Shown: one piece after another, positions 61,217 to 64,000 of the stretch
How the letters are laid out: each line of letters starts with the position of its first letter
Numbering within the stretch: position 1 is the first letter of the stretch
Program-made: the position numbers and the translations under genes
Assembly: GCF_001403875.1 (NCBI RefSeq)
Contig: NZ_LN884299.1
Span: 1-64,000, forward strand
Direction: 5' to 3'
Length of the DNA: 64,000 bases
DNA from: Paenibacillus ihumii
GTDB taxonomy: Bacteria; Bacillota; Bacilli; Paenibacillales; Paenibacillaceae
The notes under the pieces: generated by a model
The model's input: only the letters and a program-made list of their open reading frames with translations
The model's database searches: none
Told to the model about the DNA's origin: nothing

Positions 61217-62283
61217 CGCAGCTTCACCTTATCGCCGTCTCTGAGCTGCTTCGCTCCTTCCGATACGACGCTTTCTCCCTTGGCGGCGCCGGATACGATC
61301 TCAACGTACTCTTCATTCTCTTTCCCGGTCTTCACTTCTGTTCTGACCGCGATGCCGTCCTGAATTTTGAATACATAGGCGTTATCTCCTTCATATTGAA
61401 CCGCATCCAGTGGAAGAAGCAGCCGCTCTTTGTCCGGTACTACCAGCTCAATGGTCACATTGTATCCGGGACGAAGCTCGGGCGATACCCGGCTAAGCTC
61501 TACCGTCATCTCAACGGAGGCATCTTTAGAGGTCTGATCGGCCAGAACGGCGACCGGCGACATATAAGTAACTTCGCCCTCGTAGCTCTCCGTGATCGAC
61601 TCCCCGGTAATTACAGCCTTCATCCCTTCGTGCACCTTGCCGGCATCCAGTTCATTAAGATTCGCCTTTACCTTAAAGGACGACAAATCTACAACAGTGG
61701 CAATCTGGCCGCCCTCCGTAATCATTTGCCCCGGATCGACCAGCACCTGCGTCAATACGCCCTCTTCCTTGGCAGTGACGACGCGGTTATTCAAGCGTTT
61801 CTCCAAGGATGCGATCGCTAATTTACTGCTCTGGATCCGCAGATCATAAGACGTTAAATCCAGCTCCTCGATTTCCGCCGCCGGATCCTCCGCTACCTGC
61901 TGCTTGAATGTGTCAAAATGCTGCTTCTTCGCATTGAGGCGCTCCGCTTCAATCATTTCGATGTTCAAGCGCTCCTTCTCAAGCTGCTCCTTGACGTCAT
62001 CGATCTGCAGCGTCATCAGAACCTGCCCCTTCTTGAGCGTGTCCCCCTGCTTCACCTCGACCTTCTCGACAACTCCGCTGATCGGCGAATAAATATCCGT
62101 GCTCTTCCCTGCTTCCAGTTTGCCGCTAGTATAGATCTCCTCCGTGATGAGCCCTTCAATCACTTCGGTCGTCTCTACGGCTACAGCCTGGTTCATGTTC
62201 GCCATATTTACGATTACTAAAACAATGATCACTAAACCCAGTATGGCACCCCAAAACCACTTTTTCCTCAACAAATTAATCAC
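61213..62283 (-). CDS. MacA-like membrane fusion protein (HlyD/RND adaptor family)
   Basis: The 356-residue protein has an N-terminal membrane anchor (about 8-28), a lipoyl-like segment (SGVVEKVEVKQGDTLKKGQ), a coiled-coil hairpin (about 105-165) and a second lipoyl half (VLVDPGQMITEGGQ), then beta-barrel and membrane-proximal domains. It is the usual partner of a MacB-type exporter in Firmicutes. First gene of the three-gene transporter set; the Yip1 gene lies just upstream. Confidence 0.93.
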   Translation of the reverse strand: MINLLRKKWFWGAILGLVIIVLVIVNMANMNQAVAVETTEVIEGLITEEIYTSGKLEAGKSTDIYSPISGVVEKVEVKQGDTLKKGQVLMTLQIDDVKEQLEKERLNIEMIEAERLNAKKQHFDTFKQQVAEDPAAEIEELDLTSYDLRIQSSKLAIASLEKRLNNRVVTAKEEGVLTQVLVDPGQMITEGGQIATVVDLSSFKVKANLNELDAGKVHEGMKAVITGESITESYEGEVTYMSPVAVLADQTSKDASVEMTVELSRVSPELRPGYNVTIELVVPDKERLLLPLDAVQYEGDNAYVFKIQDGIAVRTEVKTGKENEEYVEIVSGAAKGESVVSEGAKQLRDGDKVKLR

Positions 62284-62296
62284 CCTATCCTATGTA

Positions 62297-62944
62297 CTAG
62301 ACTGCTGGAGCCGTAAAAATCATAATAAGTGAATAAATCACCCATACCGCTACAATCCAAATCGCAATCTTCTTCCGAGGCCGCTGCATCATGATTGCCG
62401 CCCCCACTACATACAAATACAACCCCCAAATCGAGAACGGATTTACCAGCGAGAGAATTTTATACATCATCCCCGTCTTGTCCGCTACCAGCGCCCCAAG
62501 GCTCAGCGATACATCGCCAAGGGATTTGGCATCCATCGCAACAAGCAGTACAGACGTTAACAATGTACCGATAGCCGTCGGCAAGCCTGCATAAGCGGCC
62601 ACACTAACGAACTGCATATATTTCCCTTCGCCGCGCACGATCAGGTTCAACAGGACAAGCAGGAGCGCGATAAGAAAGACCATGAAGATAATTCCGATAA
62701 CGGCTCCGACATAGCTTGTTACAACGGTCATACCCAGCATCTGCTCGATCTGCGCAGGATCTATGTTCCCCATCTTTAGCCAAGTCTCTCTTGTAAAATC
62801 CAGCAAGTAAGGCATCTGTAAAGCGATCGAAACAAGGCTCATAATAATTGCAAGAATTGTAGGCAGTATCCAGGCTGCTTTGCTTCCCCTTATTCTTTCG
62901 AAAGTTTCTCCTGGCGAAGTAAAAATCGTAAATACATTCTTCAA
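62297..62944 (-). CDS. Yip1-domain membrane protein
   Basis: The 215-residue protein begins with FTIFTSPGETFERIRGSK and has about five membrane helices, as in YIP1 proteins. It lies 13 bases upstream of the adaptor gene on the same strand, so is likely cotranscribed and part of the export or envelope function. No more specific role can be given. Confidence 0.85.
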   Translation of the reverse strand: MKNVFTIFTSPGETFERIRGSKAAWILPTILAIIMSLVSIALQMPYLLDFTRETWLKMGNIDPAQIEQMLGMTVVTSYVGAVIGIIFMVFLIALLLVLLNLIVRGEGKYMQFVSVAAYAGLPTAIGTLLTSVLLVAMDAKSLGDVSLSLGALVADKTGMMYKILSLVNPFSIWGLYLYVVGAAIMMQRPRKKIAIWIVAVWVIYSLIMIFTAPAV

Positions 62945-63089
62945 CGCTACTCCTCCCTTATTCTCCCAAAAAGTTTACTTGCTAAAATATACCATAATTT
63001 CTTCCAACACTCTAGCTATATATACGACTTAATCCAATAGAAAGATTCAACAAATTTTAAAGGAAGTTCAGCCTGGCCTATACTGCAGC

Positions 63090-63125
63090 AAAAAAGCCCC
63101 GTTCCTTAAGGAGCAGGACCTTTTT
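63090..63125. terminator. Bidirectional terminator downstream of nadE
   Basis: AAAAAGCCCCGTTCC and GGAGCAGGACCTTTTT form an imperfect hairpin with A- and T-rich ends, 18 bases past the nadE stop. Confidence 0.8.
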
Positions 63126-63142
63126 GATAATATCCCTCACTA

Positions 63143-63952
63143 CTATATACATGGAATAGGACTGCGTTTATGCTCCGTTTTCATATAATTGGCTTCCAGC
63201 TTCCTCTGAATTCCGGATTCTACGGCTTTGCCCTCCAAATAGTCGCAGTTGTCTTCGTAGCTGACGCCCATTTCCTGTTCGTCGTTCTGTCCCGGCCACA
63301 GGCCGGCCGTTGGAGCTTTGCTGATCATGCTGTCCGGGACGCCCAGGGCGGCAGCGATTTGGCGTATCTGACGTTTATTCAATGAACCCAGCGGCATGAG
63401 ATCAGCCGCTCCATCGCCCCATTGGGTATAGTATCCGGCAAGGGCCTCCGATGCATGGCTCGTTCCAACAACGAGTAGATTAAGCTCCTCGGCCAAGGCA
63501 TACTGCATAACCATGCGGGCTCTGGCCTTGACACTTCCTTTGTTCGCTATGCTCAGATGCCTGAACTGTCCGAGGCTTCTCATCCCGTGCTCTGCCTCCA
63601 GAGCGATCTCATCCACGGTATCCTCGATATTCGTCTCCAGCGTATGCGCAAGTCCAAGTGCCTGGGCCGCCTCGTAGCTGTGCCCGATGTCCTCCTGCTC
63701 GCCGTAGGGCTGGAATACGCCTAATGCTATATACTCCATCCCGGTCTCCTGCGTCAGCTCATCCGCAGCCCGTTTGCAGAGCCCTGCCGCAACGGCGCTG
63801 TCCAATCCGCCGCTGATAGCGATCAATAGCCCGGTCGCCCGAGAGCTCTTTACATGATTTTTCAAAAAATCGACGCGCGCCGCAATTTCCTCATTCACGT
63901 TAATGCTCGGCTTGACGCCCAGCCGTTCAATGATTTCCCGCTGCAAGCTCAT
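63143..63952 (-). CDS. nadE: NAD+ synthase, ammonia-dependent
   Basis: The 269-residue protein has the pyrophosphatase loop AISGGLDSAVAAGL, the NIED/ARARMVMQYALAE region, VVGTSHASEALAGYYTQWGDGAADLMPLGSLNKRQIR and KAPTAGLWPGQNDEQEMGVSY. It makes NAD+ from deamido-NAD+. The length fits the ammonia-dependent form without a glutaminase domain. Confidence 0.96.
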   Translation of the reverse strand: MSLQREIIERLGVKPSINVNEEIAARVDFLKNHVKSSRATGLLIAISGGLDSAVAAGLCKRAADELTQETGMEYIALGVFQPYGEQEDIGHSYEAAQALGLAHTLETNIEDTVDEIALEAEHGMRSLGQFRHLSIANKGSVKARARMVMQYALAEELNLLVVGTSHASEALAGYYTQWGDGAADLMPLGSLNKRQIRQIAAALGVPDSMISKAPTAGLWPGQNDEQEMGVSYEDNCDYLEGKAVESGIQRKLEANYMKTEHKRSPIPCI

Positions 63953-64000
63953 CCCTGCATCCCTCTTTCGCTCATAATCAAGTTCTACAATCCTCGTGCC

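Overview
The window looks like a chromosomal segment of a Paenibacillus-type Firmicute. This rests on strong AGGAGG ribosome binding sites, a guanine riboswitch, a T-box leader, copper-amine-oxidase-like stalk domains on several secreted proteins, and core genes of Bacillus type (guaA, fabI, uvsE, ddl, an aconitase, fused DAHP synthase/chorismate mutase, folE, queG, lepB). Most of the sequence is GC-balanced and densely coded. About 10.0-13.7 kb is clearly AT-richer and looks acquired.

Layout. 0-6.4 kb (minus strand): a protein glycosylation cluster made of a very large two-module GT-C glycosyltransferase, a polyprenyl-phosphate glycosyltransferase, a GtrA-type membrane protein and a secreted Pro-Thr repeat protein that is a plausible acceptor. 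Two 53-bp direct repeats bracket this block. 6.6-8.5 kb: a guanine/hypoxanthine permease under a purine riboswitch. 8.6-9.9 kb: a secreted cohesin-like/stalk protein. 10.0-13.7 kb: an AT-rich accessory stretch with an HXXEE membrane protein, small ORFs, an ANT(9)-type spectinomycin adenylyltransferase, a divergent HxlR regulator and arginase-like protein, and a decayed MT-A70 methyltransferase. 13.7-20 kb: guaA and a MoxR/DUF58/transglutaminase operon.

20-35.4 kb: envelope and housekeeping genes, including a polysaccharide deacetylase, Bcp peroxiredoxin, LCP ligase, hemL, an SGNH esterase, an inositol-phosphatase-like enzyme, fabI, uvsE, ddl, an amidase and aconitase. 35.4-39 kb: a repeat-rich area with a four-unit inverted repeat cluster and two different minisatellites, which flank a GntR/DUF1648 operon. 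39-45 kb: an IclR regulator, a hydrolase, a DUF2935-superoxide dismutase fusion, T-box-controlled aroA and a DUF418 membrane protein.

45-64 kb: a two-component system, folE, a TetR/PanE-like pair, a queG-ogt-HD-GYP operon with overlapping genes, rnhA, lepB, a possible CcpA-controlled noncoding transcript, a frameshifted mutY, acpS, a hydrolase, a MacAB-like ABC export operon with a Yip1 protein, and nadE. No tRNA, rRNA, CRISPR array or intact transposase was seen.

The most notable observations are the repeat-bounded glycosylation cluster with its Pro-Thr protein, the repeat islands around the GntR operon, the promoter with a cre-like site but no following gene, the hexanucleotide repeat at the start of ogt, and the mutY frameshift.
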